A stretch of DNA of 64,000 nucleotides from Solimonas_A sp052035235 (GCA_052035235.1 JBPOHT010000029.1:1-64000); one strand, 5' to 3'. Positions 1 through 8,600 are shown, numbered from the stretch's first letter. Notes: generated from the sequence alone by a model not told the origin. Translations and numbers: made by a program.

Positions 1-1
1 C

Positions 2-160
2 ACCGGCACCGCCGCCGAAGTGACCCCGATCCGCGAAGTGGACAACCGCCCCATCGGCAGCGGCTCGCGTGGGCCGATCACCGAGAAGCTGCAGAAGCAG
101 TACCTGCAGCTGGTCAAGGGCGAGAGCCGCCAGTACCCGGAGTGGCTCAGCCACGTCTGA
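2..160 (+). CDS. ilvE: Branched-chain amino acid aminotransferase, C-terminal fragment
   Basis: This is the last 52 codons of a fold-type IV PLP aminotransferase; the gene enters from the left edge. The visible end contains TGTAAEVTPIREVD and, further on, GPITEKLQ. These match the well-conserved C-terminus of bacterial IlvE, where the TGTAAEVTP stretch lies in the PLP phosphate/substrate region. IlvE transfers the amino group between glutamate and the keto acids of Ile, Leu and Val. The reading frame ends with TGA at 158-160 and a textbook terminator follows 20 bases later, so this is the last gene of its transcript. A second, clearly different branched-chain aminotransferase lies at 42127-43215, so the organism has at least two. 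Confidence 0.9.
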   Translation, partial: TGTAAEVTPIREVDNRPIGSGSRGPITEKLQKQYLQLVKGESRQYPEWLSHV

Positions 161-181
161 GCGGTCCGCAGTAACCAAAAG

Positions 182-206
182 GCCCCGGCAATGCCGGGGC
201 TTTTTT
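182..206 (+). terminator. Intrinsic terminator after ilvE
   Basis: A perfect 8-bp GC stem (GCCCCGGC/GCCGGGGC) with a three-base AAT loop is followed directly by six T residues. This is a canonical rho-independent terminator closing the aminotransferase transcript. Confidence 0.93.
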
Positions 207-250
207 CTGGGTCCTTCGCCGATTTCCGGGATCAGGCCAACAGATGGTTC

Positions 251-331
251 GTCATACCGGCGCAAGCCGGTATCCAGTCCTGCGGTGGCTACTCATGCCG
301 GGACTGGATGCCGGCTTTCGCCGGTATGACG
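251..331. repeat. REPIN-type palindromic repeat, copy 1
   Basis: Two inverted arms of about 28 bases each start with GTCATACCGGCG and themselves contain a small hairpin (TACCGGC/GCCGGTA-like). They are separated by about 25 less conserved bases. Near-identical elements lie at 13082-13162, 19016-19096 and 35449-35530, with partial copies at 13268-13288 and 63978-64000. Inverted pairs of hairpin-forming REP sequences fit the REPIN definition. It lies between the ilvE terminator and the 3' end of the convergent gene at 341. Confidence 0.85.
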
Positions 332-340
332 ATTTTTCGT

Positions 341-907
341 TCAGGCCGCCGCCGGAAAACCCGGCGCGAAGGCTTCGCGCGGCACGCGCGTGAGGTTCAC
401 CAGGTAGGACACCGCGTGGTACAGCCCCGCCAGCATGGTCAGCTCGATCAGCTGCTCCTCGGCGAAGGCGGCACGCAGATCCGTCCACAGGGCGTCATCC
501 ACGTCATGGCGCTCGTGCAGGGCATCGGCCAAGCGCAGCACCAGCCGTTCCTGCGGACCCCATTCCGCTGCGTCTGCCGCGCCATGCACCGAGGCCTGCC
601 GCTCCGCGGGCGTGAAGCCGGCCTTGTCGCCGTAGATCGCCGCGTGCACGCCCCACTCGTACTCGGCCCCGCAGCGCGCTGTGCTGCGCAGGATCATCAG
701 CTCGCGCAGGCGCAGCGGGATGCTGCCGCGGTCCAGCAGGCCGCCGGCCAGCATGCGCTCCAGCACCCGCGGGTTGTGCGCCACCGTGCGGAAGATCAGC
801 AGCGGCGGGGCGCCGCGCATGACGGCGGCGAGCGCTGTCTCCAGTGGCGGGGCCAGCGGCAGGGGCAGGGCCTCGATTCGGGCGGTGACAGACGCGGTGA
901 CAGACAT
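341..907 (-). CDS. Carboxymuconolactone decarboxylase (AhpD-fold) family protein
   Basis: A 188-residue protein carrying the family signature LRELMILRSTARCGAEYEW, then VHAAIYG, around residues 66-95, and a second helical segment (LIELTMLAGLYHAVSYLVN) near 150-170. The family covers gamma-carboxymuconolactone decarboxylases and AhpD-like peroxidases. The CxxC redox pair of true AhpD is absent here, so a peroxidase role is unlikely and the substrate is unknown. ATG at 905-907 is preceded by GGAG at good spacing. It is divergent from the HxlR regulator at 967, with a 59-bp shared promoter region holding a palindrome, so the regulator probably controls it. A distant relative with a CxxC pair is at 27083. 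Confidence 0.85.
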   Translation of the reverse strand: MSVTASVTARIEALPLPLAPPLETALAAVMRGAPPLLIFRTVAHNPRVLERMLAGGLLDRGSIPLRLRELMILRSTARCGAEYEWGVHAAIYGDKAGFTPAERQASVHGAADAAEWGPQERLVLRLADALHERHDVDDALWTDLRAAFAEEQLIELTMLAGLYHAVSYLVNLTRVPREAFAPGFPAAA

Positions 908-934
908 GGGGCTTCTCCGGATGCTACGATAATC

Positions 935-949
935 GAAGCATATTGCTTC
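935..949. promoter_or_regulatory. Candidate HxlR operator palindrome
   Basis: GAAGCA-TAT-TGCTTC is a perfect 6-3-6 inverted repeat in the middle of the 59-bp gap between two divergent genes. A dyad here could bind the dimeric HxlR-type regulator encoded immediately to the right and control both promoters. The binding is inferred; the dyad is seen. Confidence 0.55.
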
Positions 950-966
950 TGAATTAGTAGCGCAAC

Positions 967-1293
967 ATGACCCTCATCGATCATCCCGTCCGCGGCTCCG
1001 CTTCCGGCCGCCCCATCATGGCCCTGCTGGACCTGCTTGGCCGGCGCTGGACCCTGCGTGTGGTCTGGGAACTGCGCGACGGCGCCATGTCCTTCCGCGC
1101 CCTGCAGGCCGCCTGCTCGGGCATGTCGCCCTCGGTGCTCAACCAGCGCCTGGCGGAACTGCGCGAGGCGCTGATCGTGGAGGCGGGCGAGGGGGGCTAT
1201 GCCCTGAGTGCCCGCGGCCGTGAGCTGCTGGAGCTGTTCGGGCCCCTGCAAAGCTGGTCGGAGGAATGGGCGCAAGCGCTGCGCGACGAGTGA
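967..1293 (+). CDS. HxlR-family winged-helix transcriptional regulator
   Basis: A 108-residue protein with the HxlR (DUF24) fold: a helix-turn-helix beginning LLGRRWTLRVVWEL near residue 24, the recognition region FRALQAACSGMSPSVLNQRL, and the wing GGYALSARGREL near 78-90. HxlR proteins act as dimers and often sense thiol-reactive or aldehyde stress. A conserved N-terminal sensing cysteine is not obvious; the only cysteine seen is in the recognition region (AACSG). It is divergent from the carboxymuconolactone-decarboxylase-family gene and a palindrome lies between them, which suggests auto- and cross-regulation. Confidence 0.9.
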   Translation: MTLIDHPVRGSASGRPIMALLDLLGRRWTLRVVWELRDGAMSFRALQAACSGMSPSVLNQRLAELREALIVEAGEGGYALSARGRELLELFGPLQSWSEEWAQALRDE

Positions 1294-1386
1294 ATCCCTT
1301 ACTCGCATGAGAGGCGAATTTCCCATCCGCCACTGTGAAAGTCCTGCTTATGATCCCGGTCGAAAGAATCTGGCAGGAGTAGGTAC

Positions 1387-3294
1387 ATGGATGGCGGCGG
1401 GATGCGGTGGGATGTGCTGTTCCGGAATGCACTGGTGTTCGACGGCAGCGGCGCCAAGCCACAGCTGCAGGACGTGGCGGTGCGCGACGGCAGCATCGCC
1501 GCGATCGGCAGCGGGCTGCCGGAACAGCAGGCTGCCGAAACCGTGGACGTGGCCGGCCGCTGGCTGATGCCGGGCCTGCTCGACATCCACACCCATTTCG
1601 ATCTCGAGGTGGAGCTGGAGCCAGGCCTGCCTGAAGCGGTCCGCCACGGCACCACCACCGTGGTGGTGGCCAACTGCAGCCTGGGCCTGGCCTACGGCGC
1701 GTTGCGCCGCGACGGTACCGATCCCATCGTCGACTGTTTCGCCCGCGTGGAGAACGTGCCCAAGCACGTGCTGCGCAAGGTCGGCGATCGCGTCAACTGG
1801 AACGACTCCAAGGCCTACCTGGACCATTTCAGTGACCTGCCGCTGGCGCCGAACATCGTGCCGATGATCCCGCACTCGATGCTGCGCATCGAGGTCATGG
1901 GCCTGCAGGCCAGCATCAGCCGCGAGCCCACCGCGAAGGAACTGGCGCGCATGGGCGAGCTGGTGGAGAAGGGCCTGCGCGAAGGCTACGTCGGCTTCTC
2001 CACCGACGCGCTGCCGTTCCACTTCCTGGCCAACCAGCCCAACACGCAGAAGCAGATTCCCACGCAGTTCGCGCGCTACAGCGAGCTGAAGTTCCTGACC
2101 AACCTCGTGCGCCGCTGGGGCCGCGTCTGGCAGGCCACGCCGCCCAAGGACAGCAAGATCGGCGTGTTCCGCAACTTCCTGCTGACCTCGGGCCGCCTGT
2201 TCGGCCGCCCGCTGAAGGTCACCGCGGTGGCGGCCATCGACATCGTCACCAACAAGTCGCTGCTGCGCATGGGTCTGCTGCTGTCGCGCATGCTCAACTC
2301 GCGCTTCCTCAACGGCCACTTCCGCTTCCAGGCGCTGGCGGCACCGTTCAAGCTCTGGAGCGACGGCGTGATCACGCCGATCGCCGAGGAGATTCCGGTG
2401 CTGCGCCGTCTCAACGAGCGTGACCTGGATGACCGCGAGGGCCGCCTGCAGATCATGTCCGACCCTGCATGGCAGCAGGAATTCCGCCGCATGTGGACCC
2501 ACGGCAAGACCGGCTTCAGCCTGGCGCGCCTCAAGCGCCGCCTGCGCATGGACGACAACGTGCTGACGCGCGAGCTGGCCGACATGCACATCGAGACCTG
2601 CCCGGTACCGGACTGGAGCGGCGAGAGCCTGCAGCTGGTCTACGAGCGCCTGCAGCGCTGGCAGGCCACGGGCGAGGGTGCCCGCAGCGAGGCCGAGCAC
2701 GAGACCTTCGCCAGCTTCCCCAAGCCGGCCGGCGACGACTGCGATTTCCTGCTGCACCTGCTGCGCCGCTTCGACACCGCGTTGCGCTGGTGGACGGTGA
2801 CGGCCAACCGCGATCGCGAGACCACCAAGGCGCTGCTGTTCAACCCCAAGCTGCTGCCCGGCTTCAACGACAGCGGCGCGCACCTGACCAACATGGCCTT
2901 CTACGACGGCAACCTGCGCATGCTGCAGTTTGCGCAGGAAGACGGGCTGGAGAAGGTGGCCTACGCGGTGCAGCGCCTGACGCAGGAGCCGGCCGAGTTC
3001 TTCGGGCTCAACGTGGGCACGCTCAAGCCCGGTGCGCAGGCGGACATCGTCGTGATGGATCCCGAGGCGCTGCGGGCCTACGACTCCGACGCCGGCGTGC
3101 GCTACATCTGGCGCGACATCTTCCAGGCCAACCAGCTGGTCAACCGGTCCGACGGCGTGGTCAGCCACGTGATGATCGCCGGGCGCATGGCTTGGCGCGA
3201 CGGTGCCTACACCGAGCTGCACGGCCGCGAGCGCATGGGCCGCGTGCTGCTCGACCGCGAGCATGAGGCGCAGGCCGCCGCCGTTGCGGCCTGA
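1387..3294 (+). CDS. Amidohydrolase (N-acyl-D-amino acid deacylase-like)
   Basis: A 635-residue member of the metal-dependent amidohydrolase superfamily. The N-terminal beta-sandwich (DVLFRNALVFDGSGAKP) leads into the metal motif GLLDIHTHFDLE near residue 60, and the C-terminal part has GFNDSGAHLTNM and the family ending LKPGAQADIVVMDP. This matches the D-aminoacylase branch (N-acyl-D-amino acid or N-acyl-D-glutamate deacylases), which release D-amino acids from N-acyl forms. It is longer than the usual 480-570 residues, with extra sequence in the middle of the barrel, so the substrate may differ. ATG at 1387 has AGGAG seven bases upstream. No signal peptide is visible, so it is probably cytoplasmic. 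Confidence 0.85.
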   Translation: MDGGGMRWDVLFRNALVFDGSGAKPQLQDVAVRDGSIAAIGSGLPEQQAAETVDVAGRWLMPGLLDIHTHFDLEVELEPGLPEAVRHGTTTVVVANCSLGLAYGALRRDGTDPIVDCFARVENVPKHVLRKVGDRVNWNDSKAYLDHFSDLPLAPNIVPMIPHSMLRIEVMGLQASISREPTAKELARMGELVEKGLREGYVGFSTDALPFHFLANQPNTQKQIPTQFARYSELKFLTNLVRRWGRVWQATPPKDSKIGVFRNFLLTSGRLFGRPLKVTAVAAIDIVTNKSLLRMGLLLSRMLNSRFLNGHFRFQALAAPFKLWSDGVITPIAEEIPVLRRLNERDLDDREGRLQIMSDPAWQQEFRRMWTHGKTGFSLARLKRRLRMDDNVLTRELADMHIETCPVPDWSGESLQLVYERLQRWQATGEGARSEAEHETFASFPKPAGDDCDFLLHLLRRFDTALRWWTVTANRDRETTKALLFNPKLLPGFNDSGAHLTNMAFYDGNLRMLQFAQEDGLEKVAYAVQRLTQEPAEFFGLNVGTLKPGAQADIVVMDPEALRAYDSDAGVRYIWRDIFQANQLVNRSDGVVSHVMIAGRMAWRDGAYTELHGRERMGRVLLDREHEAQAAAVAA

Positions 3295-3397
3295 GGCACC
3301 ACTGGTCGCCACAATGTGACCGACCGCACACGCGGCCCTCAAGCCGCGCGTGCGCGTGCCGATAAGCGGGCGATCCCTGGCAACCGGAACCCGCCCC

Positions 3398-4240
3398 ATG
3401 TCCGCCGAAGACCGTTTCTACCGCAGCGTCGTCGATGCCCTCACGCACGACCGCCTGACACTGCCGACGCTACCTGAAGTCGCGCTGCGCATCAGCGACA
3501 TGAGCCGGCGCGAGGATGTCTCCGTCAATCTTCTGGCGGCGGAAATCGCCAAGGACCCGGCGATGGCCGTGCGCCTGCTGCGCGTGGCCAACAGCGCCAT
3601 CGCGCAGGCCAACGGCCGGCGCATCGACAATCTCTCGCAGGCGGTGACGCGCCTGGGTTTGCAGATGACGCGTCTGCTGGTCACGGGCCTTGCGGTGGAG
3701 CACCTGTTCGTCTCCAAGTCTCCCTGGCTGCAGCAGCGCCTGCGGCGCAGCTGGGTGCGCAGCACCGAAGTGGCGGCGCTGGCGCAGGTGCTGGCCAAGC
3801 ACTGCACCGTGCTCAAGCCCGAGATCGCGATGCTGGCCGGCCTGGTGCACGAGATCGGCGTGCTGCCGATCCTGAGGCTGGCGGAATCGCAGACGGAGCT
3901 CAGCGAATCGCCGGCCGCCCTGGACTCGGTGCTGCGCCGGCTTTCCGCGCGCGTCGGCCGGCTGGTGCTGCAGGCCTGGAACTTCCCGGAGGCCCTGGTC
4001 GATGTGCCCTACTACCAAGAGGACATCTACCGCACCCATGGCGGCCCCGCGGACTACCTGGACGTGGTGATCGTGTCGGTGCTGCAGCTGCAGGGCGCGC
4101 ACGATCCGTCGCTGGCCCGTATCGACCGTCACGCCGTCTCCGCCTTCACCCGGATCGACCTTTCGCCGGAGCTTTCGGTGCTTGAAGTCGCCGATTATCT
4201 GGCTGAGTACGACGCCAATCGGTCAGGGCTTGCAGCCTAG
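3398..4240 (+). CDS. HDOD domain protein
   Basis: A 280-residue protein starting at ATG 3398 (MSAEDRFYRS); the open frame extends 16 codons further upstream without a convincing ribosome site. The HDOD core covers roughly residues 18-220: LPTLPEVALRISDMSRRED, IAKDPAMAVRLLRVANSA, LSQAVTRLGLQMTRLLV and AGLVHEIGVLPIL. HDOD domains are catalytically silent HD relatives that act as scaffolds in bacterial signalling and stress control; here the HD pair reads HE. No GGDEF or EAL output is attached. It stands alone between the amidohydrolase and a secreted esterase. Confidence 0.88.
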   Translation: MSAEDRFYRSVVDALTHDRLTLPTLPEVALRISDMSRREDVSVNLLAAEIAKDPAMAVRLLRVANSAIAQANGRRIDNLSQAVTRLGLQMTRLLVTGLAVEHLFVSKSPWLQQRLRRSWVRSTEVAALAQVLAKHCTVLKPEIAMLAGLVHEIGVLPILRLAESQTELSESPAALDSVLRRLSARVGRLVLQAWNFPEALVDVPYYQEDIYRTHGGPADYLDVVIVSVLQLQGAHDPSLARIDRHAVSAFTRIDLSPELSVLEVADYLAEYDANRSGLAA

Positions 4241-4327
4241 GTGTAAGAAATATTCTACTCAGGTCGTAGGTTATCCACCGACTCCCGGTATGGATCATCT
4301 ACTCGACAGGCACTGAGGAGAGTAGGG

Positions 4328-5296
4328 ATGAAACTGGCAACCTGGGCAGGCGCACTGATGGCTCTGGCGATGAGCGCTACGGCGGCCGCCACCGACGGCA
4401 ACTACACGGTGGGACCCACCCTGGTGGCGCCGAAGAACATCGGCACCGTGGTGAAGATCCACGGCAACAACCTCGTGCTGGCGGCCAAGACCGCGGCCTT
4501 CGACGTCACGCTGGAGCACAACGGCCTGGTGCGCACCTTCACCGTCGTGCGTCCGGAGCCGGCGGTGGCCGGTGCGCCGCTGATGCTGGTGCTGCACGGC
4601 CGCGGCGGCAACTCCGAGGGCCACGCCACCATCACCAATCTCTCCAAGTCGGTCGCTGCCCAGGGTTACTGGGCCGTGCTGCCGCAGTACTACGACAACA
4701 CCTGGGACGACAATCCGGGCCTGAATCCCGGGCTGGACGACGTCGGCTTCGCCGATCGCATCCTGGACATCATGCAGGAGGATTTCGGCCTCGACGCCAA
4801 CCGCAGTTACGCGGCGGGCTTCTCCAACGGTGGCTTCATGACCGAGCGCCTGGCCTGCGAGCTGTCGGACCGCATCGCCGCCTTCGCCTTCGTCTCCACC
4901 AGCATCACCCGCGGCCTCTACAACGCCTGCGCGCCGACCACGCCGCGCCCGGTGATGTTCGTGCACGGCACCACCGATCCCGTCGTGCCCTGGGCCGGCA
5001 ACAACGCCCTGGCGCTGCAGTCCGTGGACAGCGCGGTGGGCCTGTGGACCGCCAAGCTGGGCTGCGGCCTCAACCCGACCCAGCAGACGCTGGACTCCAC
5101 CAACGACGGTACCAGCATCGACCTGTTCCGCTACGGCTGCGGCACCAAGGAAGTGCGCCTGTATCGCGTCAACAACGGCGGCCACACCTGGCCGGGCGGC
5201 ACGCAGTACCTGCCGGTGAACCTGATCGGCAAGACCAGCACCGACATCCAGGCCACCGACGAGGTCTGGAACTTCGTGAAGACCTACCAGCGCTGA
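4328..5296 (+). CDS. Secreted poly(3-hydroxybutyrate)-depolymerase-like esterase
   Basis: A 322-residue alpha/beta hydrolase with a Sec signal peptide (MKLATWAGALMALAMSATAAA, residues 1-21). The catalytic triad is readable: Ser166 in AAGFSNGGF, Asp217 in HGTTDPVVPW and His286 in NNGGHTWPGG. The oxyanion region is VLHGRGGN near residue 88. This pattern matches the LpqC/PHB-depolymerase/feruloyl-esterase family. ATG at 4328 has GAGGAG ten bases upstream. It probably acts outside the cytoplasm on polyesters or aromatic esters; the exact substrate cannot be read from sequence. A strong hairpin follows the stop codon. Confidence 0.87.
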   Translation: MKLATWAGALMALAMSATAAATDGNYTVGPTLVAPKNIGTVVKIHGNNLVLAAKTAAFDVTLEHNGLVRTFTVVRPEPAVAGAPLMLVLHGRGGNSEGHATITNLSKSVAAQGYWAVLPQYYDNTWDDNPGLNPGLDDVGFADRILDIMQEDFGLDANRSYAAGFSNGGFMTERLACELSDRIAAFAFVSTSITRGLYNACAPTTPRPVMFVHGTTDPVVPWAGNNALALQSVDSAVGLWTAKLGCGLNPTQQTLDSTNDGTSIDLFRYGCGTKEVRLYRVNNGGHTWPGGTQYLPVNLIGKTSTDIQATDEVWNFVKTYQR

Positions 5297-5305
5297 TCCG
5301 CGTCT

Positions 5306-5327
5306 GCCGGCCCGGTCACGGGCCGGC
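5306..5327 (+). terminator. GC hairpin after the esterase gene
   Basis: A perfect 9-bp stem (GCCGGCCCG/CGGGCCGGC) with a four-base GTCA loop lies 10 bases after the stop codon. It has no U-tract, so it may act as a weak or factor-assisted terminator, or as an mRNA 3'-end stabiliser. Confidence 0.5.
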
Positions 5328-5372
5328 ACGACCTGTGCGAGGGATTCCGCGTCTCCCGACCGGAATCCCTTC

Positions 5373-7172
5373 GTGTTTTCTCGCCTGCTGTTCCCCGTCT
5401 GTGCGGCCACGCTGCTGTGTGCCTGCAACTCTTCCACGCCGTCTGCTCCAGCCCCCGTCGAACCCGCGCCCTTCGTGCTGGAAGAAGCGACCGTCGCCGA
5501 CATCCACGAGGCCTTCGCCGGACGCCGGGCGCTGGCCGACGGCTCGCGCCTGAATTGCTTGGCGCTGCATGACCTTTATGTCGCCCGCATCCTGGCCATT
5601 GATGATGTGCCCCAGGCCGGCGGACTGCCGGTGCAGTCCGTGTTGCGCATCAACACGGCCGCCAGGGCCGAGGCCGTGGCGCTGGACGCGCTCTATGCGC
5701 AGGACCATGGCATCGGCAATCGTCCCCTGCATTGCGTGCCGATGCTGCTCAAGGACAACTACGACACCTACGACCATCCCTCCAGCTCGGGTTCGTACTC
5801 GATGCTGGGGCACCAGTCCTCCATCGACGCCCACTCGGTGGCGGGCTTGCGCGCCGCCGGCGCACTGATCCTGGGCAAGGCCAACCAGGACGAGTTCGCC
5901 TTCACGGTCGGCGGTACCAGCGGCCGTGGGCCGCTGACGCGCAACCCCTACGACACCCGCCAGGACCCGGGAGGCTCCAGCTCCGGCACGGGCGCCGCCA
6001 TCGCGTCCAACTTCGCCGCGATCGGCACCGGCACCGATACCTGCATGTCGATCCGCTTCCCGTCCTCGGTCAACGGCCTGGCCGGCATCCGGCCCAGCGT
6101 CGGGCTGGTCTCCCAGCACGGTGTATTCCCGCTGACGCATTCGCGCGACGCACCGGGCCCCATGGCGCGCACGCTGCACGACGCCGTGCTGGCGCTCAAT
6201 GCCATGGCCGGCCCCGATGCCCGCGATCCCAAGACGCTGGAGTACGAGAACGCCGCATTCCCGCAGCGCCCGGCGGACTACACGCGCTTCCTGGATCGCA
6301 GCCACTACGGCCTGAAGGGGCGCAAGATCGGTTTCGTGCGCCGCTTCGGCTCCCTGGATTCGGCGGGCAGCGGCGAGCACCTGGCGCTGATCGAGGCGGC
6401 CGTCGCGCAGATGCGTTCGATGGGTGCGGAGGTCTACGACGTGGAATTCCCCGAGTTCGTCTCGGTGGCGGCCTCCGCGATGCACTACGAGTGGAACGAG
6501 TACTTCCGCCAGTTCGAGGCCGAGAACGGCTACGCCGCGCCGCGGCGCTGCCTGACGGCGCTGAACCCCGGCGACAACCACTGCTCGCTGCTGGCGGTGG
6601 ACGGCATCCTGGAGACCGGCCTGATCAGCCCGGTGGCCCTGGTGGCGGTGGCGTCGTCCGCGCTGGAGGACTCGCGCCAGGGGCCGGACCCGGCCAAGCT
6701 GGAGCAGCACCGCATGACGCGCGAGTACGTGGAGCAGCGGATGGATCACTACCCGTTGCCGGGTGGTGGCGAGGTGCGGCTGGACGCGCTGCTGATCCGT
6801 CCCGGCTCCAGTCCGCGCACCTGCGACTTTGGCTCCACCACGCAGAATCCCTCGGTGGTGGTGCCGGTAGGCATCACGGCCGACGGCGTGCCCAAGGGCA
6901 TCGAGGTGCTGGCGCGCAAGTGGGACGAGCCCACGGCCATCGGCATCGCCTACGACTACGAGCAGGCCACGCATCATCGGCGCCCGCCGTCGCTGCGCAG
7001 CGACCCGCTGCAGGGCACGCGCCTGTCGGCCGAGTTCAACCGGTTGCGCGAGGGGTTGTTGTTGCCGCTGCTGGACCAGGATCCCTGGGCGCTGCCGCTG
7101 GCGCAGTACCAGCAGGTGATCCGCGAGTACGTCAGCGGCTTTGCCGAGGTGCCCGGCGAGGAGGCCCGCTGA
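5373..7172 (+). CDS. Amidase-signature family lipoprotein
   Basis: A 599-residue amidase with a lipoprotein-type signal (MFSRLLFPVCAATLLCAC) that would place it in the envelope. The amidase signature is readable: catalytic Lys in PMLLKDNYDTYD, cis-Ser in GGSSSGTGAA, and nucleophile Ser in TGTDTCMSIRFPSS. The two residues before the nucleophile are Cys-Met instead of the usual Gly-Gly, which is unusual. The start is a GTG chosen because the signal peptide begins there; the ribosome site is weak. A 9-bp stem (GGGATTCCG/CGGAATCCC, 5341-5369) ends three bases before the start and may affect initiation. The family hydrolyses amides; the substrate is unknown. Confidence 0.85.
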   Translation: MFSRLLFPVCAATLLCACNSSTPSAPAPVEPAPFVLEEATVADIHEAFAGRRALADGSRLNCLALHDLYVARILAIDDVPQAGGLPVQSVLRINTAARAEAVALDALYAQDHGIGNRPLHCVPMLLKDNYDTYDHPSSSGSYSMLGHQSSIDAHSVAGLRAAGALILGKANQDEFAFTVGGTSGRGPLTRNPYDTRQDPGGSSSGTGAAIASNFAAIGTGTDTCMSIRFPSSVNGLAGIRPSVGLVSQHGVFPLTHSRDAPGPMARTLHDAVLALNAMAGPDARDPKTLEYENAAFPQRPADYTRFLDRSHYGLKGRKIGFVRRFGSLDSAGSGEHLALIEAAVAQMRSMGAEVYDVEFPEFVSVAASAMHYEWNEYFRQFEAENGYAAPRRCLTALNPGDNHCSLLAVDGILETGLISPVALVAVASSALEDSRQGPDPAKLEQHRMTREYVEQRMDHYPLPGGGEVRLDALLIRPGSSPRTCDFGSTTQNPSVVVPVGITADGVPKGIEVLARKWDEPTAIGIAYDYEQATHHRRPPSLRSDPLQGTRLSAEFNRLREGLLLPLLDQDPWALPLAQYQQVIREYVSGFAEVPGEEAR

Positions 7173-7178
7173 CGGCGC

Positions 7179-8003
7179 TCAGCCCTCGACCACCGAGTTC
7201 TCGCGAGCCAGGGATGTACCGGCCAGGCCGGGCAGTTCCACACGGTAGCGCTGCGGCTTCTCGGGATCGATGAACACCGGCAGCTGCTTCATGCGCCGCA
7301 GGCGCTGGGGATCCTCGGCCAGCGGTTCGCTCTCGTAGAAGTACTCGATGCCGGAGCGCGGGTCCTTCCACTGGGCGCTCACGATGTAGCGCAGGCCCAG
7401 CTCGCGCTGCACCAGCGCGTCGAAGGGATCGCGCGGCTGGCCGTTGTGCAGCAGGCGGTGCTCGCCGTCCTCGCTTTCCAGCGAGAAGCTGCCGACGCCG
7501 CGCGGCAGGCTGTCCAGGCTCACGTGCGGGCGCAGGTCGATGATGTCCGCCATCACCCGCGAGCCGCCGCTGTCCAGGCGCTTGCTGCCACCCGCGGTGC
7601 CCCCGCCGGACATGAACAGCAGCGGCAGGGCGAAGAAGCCGCCGAACACGCCGAGGATCAGCGGGAACAGCCAGTTGTCGATGAAGATGTCCAGGCGCGC
7701 GTCCTGGGGTTGCGCGGGGTCGAACCAGACGCGGACGTGGTCACCCGAGCGGTAGTTCTTGTGCAGGTCCGAGCCGGCGCTTTCCACCTGCCGGATGACG
7801 CCGCCGCCGGCGTCGAAGGCCACTACCAGGGCCGGCACGTCGCCGGTCACCGCCACCACCGTACCCATCGCTTCCTGCGCGAACTGGCGGTCCCAGAGGG
7901 CGCGGCCCAGCAGCCAGGCCGCGCCGAGCAGGCAGGGCAGTGCAATGGCCAGTAGCACCAGGCGCATGCCGCGGTCCATCTGGGTGCCAAGGGGATGTCT
8001 CAT
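7179..8003 (-). CDS. DUF3592-type membrane protein
   Basis: A 274-residue protein with a hydrophobic segment near residues 14-35 (LVLLAIALPCLLGAAWLLG) and another near 110-131 (LFPLILGVFGGFFALPLLF). Between them is the soluble DUF3592 pattern, with GTVVAVTGDVPALVVAF and VRVWFDPAQPQDARLD. The C-terminal half, about 140 residues, is soluble and resembles no family I know. ATG at 8001-8003 has GGGAGG just upstream. It converges on the amidase with only six bases between the stop codons. Function unknown. Confidence 0.75.
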   Translation of the reverse strand: MRHPLGTQMDRGMRLVLLAIALPCLLGAAWLLGRALWDRQFAQEAMGTVVAVTGDVPALVVAFDAGGGVIRQVESAGSDLHKNYRSGDHVRVWFDPAQPQDARLDIFIDNWLFPLILGVFGGFFALPLLFMSGGGTAGGSKRLDSGGSRVMADIIDLRPHVSLDSLPRGVGSFSLESEDGEHRLLHNGQPRDPFDALVQRELGLRYIVSAQWKDPRSGIEYFYESEPLAEDPQRLRRMKQLPVFIDPEKPQRYRVELPGLAGTSLARENSVVEG

Positions 8004-8066
8004 CGCCGCCTCCCGGGTTCAGGCGCGAGCATCGCGCCGCGACCGGCCGCGGTCAAAGGGCCGGCG

Positions 8067-8600
8067 TCACACTCCGAACAGTTCCCGACGCTGCTCCGGC
8101 GTCAGCCCGCGCAGGCGGCGGATGTTGGCCTCGGGGATGCCGTCCACGTCCGGGTGTGCCTCCACTGCCGCTTCCACGCTGTCCTCGCGCAGCAGGTGCA
8201 GCATGGGGTAGGGCGAACGGTTGCTGAGGTTCTCGGGGTCGTCCGGCTCGGTGCCTTCGAACTGGTACTGCGGGTGGAAGCTCGCCACCTGGTAGGTGCC
8301 ATCCCATTCGAAGCTCTGCAGCAGCTCGTCGGCGCGATCCAGGAAGTCGTTGTAGTCGAGGAAGTCCGCCAGCATCCGGGGCGCGACCACCAGCGTGGTC
8401 TCCAGCTCCGAAGCCGGGGTCTCGTCCAGGCGGGCCAGTTCCAGCTGCAGGTCGGTGAGCAGCTCCAGCTCGCTGTCCGCGGCGCTGACGAACACACGCA
8501 CCCGCCCGCCCAGTACCGGGCGTGCGGCGAAGGGGCAGAGGTTCAGCCCGATCACCACCCGCTCCAGCCATTGGCGCACGGCGGTTTCGATCTCGTTCAT
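8067..8600 (-). CDS. DUF1415 family protein
   Basis: A 177-residue soluble protein starting MNEIETAVRQWLERVV; a 12-codon upstream extension is less likely. The pattern NLCPFAARPV near residue 22 and SFEWDGTYQVASFHPQYQF near 105 are characteristic of DUF1415, found in many gammaproteobacteria and of unknown function. It ends RGLTPEQRRELFGV. It is divergent from the RIO kinase at 8688 across an 87-bp gap. Confidence 0.8.
   Translation of the reverse strand: MNEIETAVRQWLERVVIGLNLCPFAARPVLGGRVRVFVSAADSELELLTDLQLELARLDETPASELETTLVVAPRMLADFLDYNDFLDRADELLQSFEWDGTYQVASFHPQYQFEGTEPDDPENLSNRSPYPMLHLLREDSVEAAVEAHPDVDGIPEANIRRLRGLTPEQRRELFGV

Noticed and set aside
1348..3399. A 683-codon minus-strand frame opposite the amidohydrolase, and similar ones opposite ilvG (43834-45174), the helical-repeat gene (45527-47350) and the amidase (5316-6977).
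   Set aside because: No recognisable domain; the sense-strand genes carry active-site motifs and ribosome sites.
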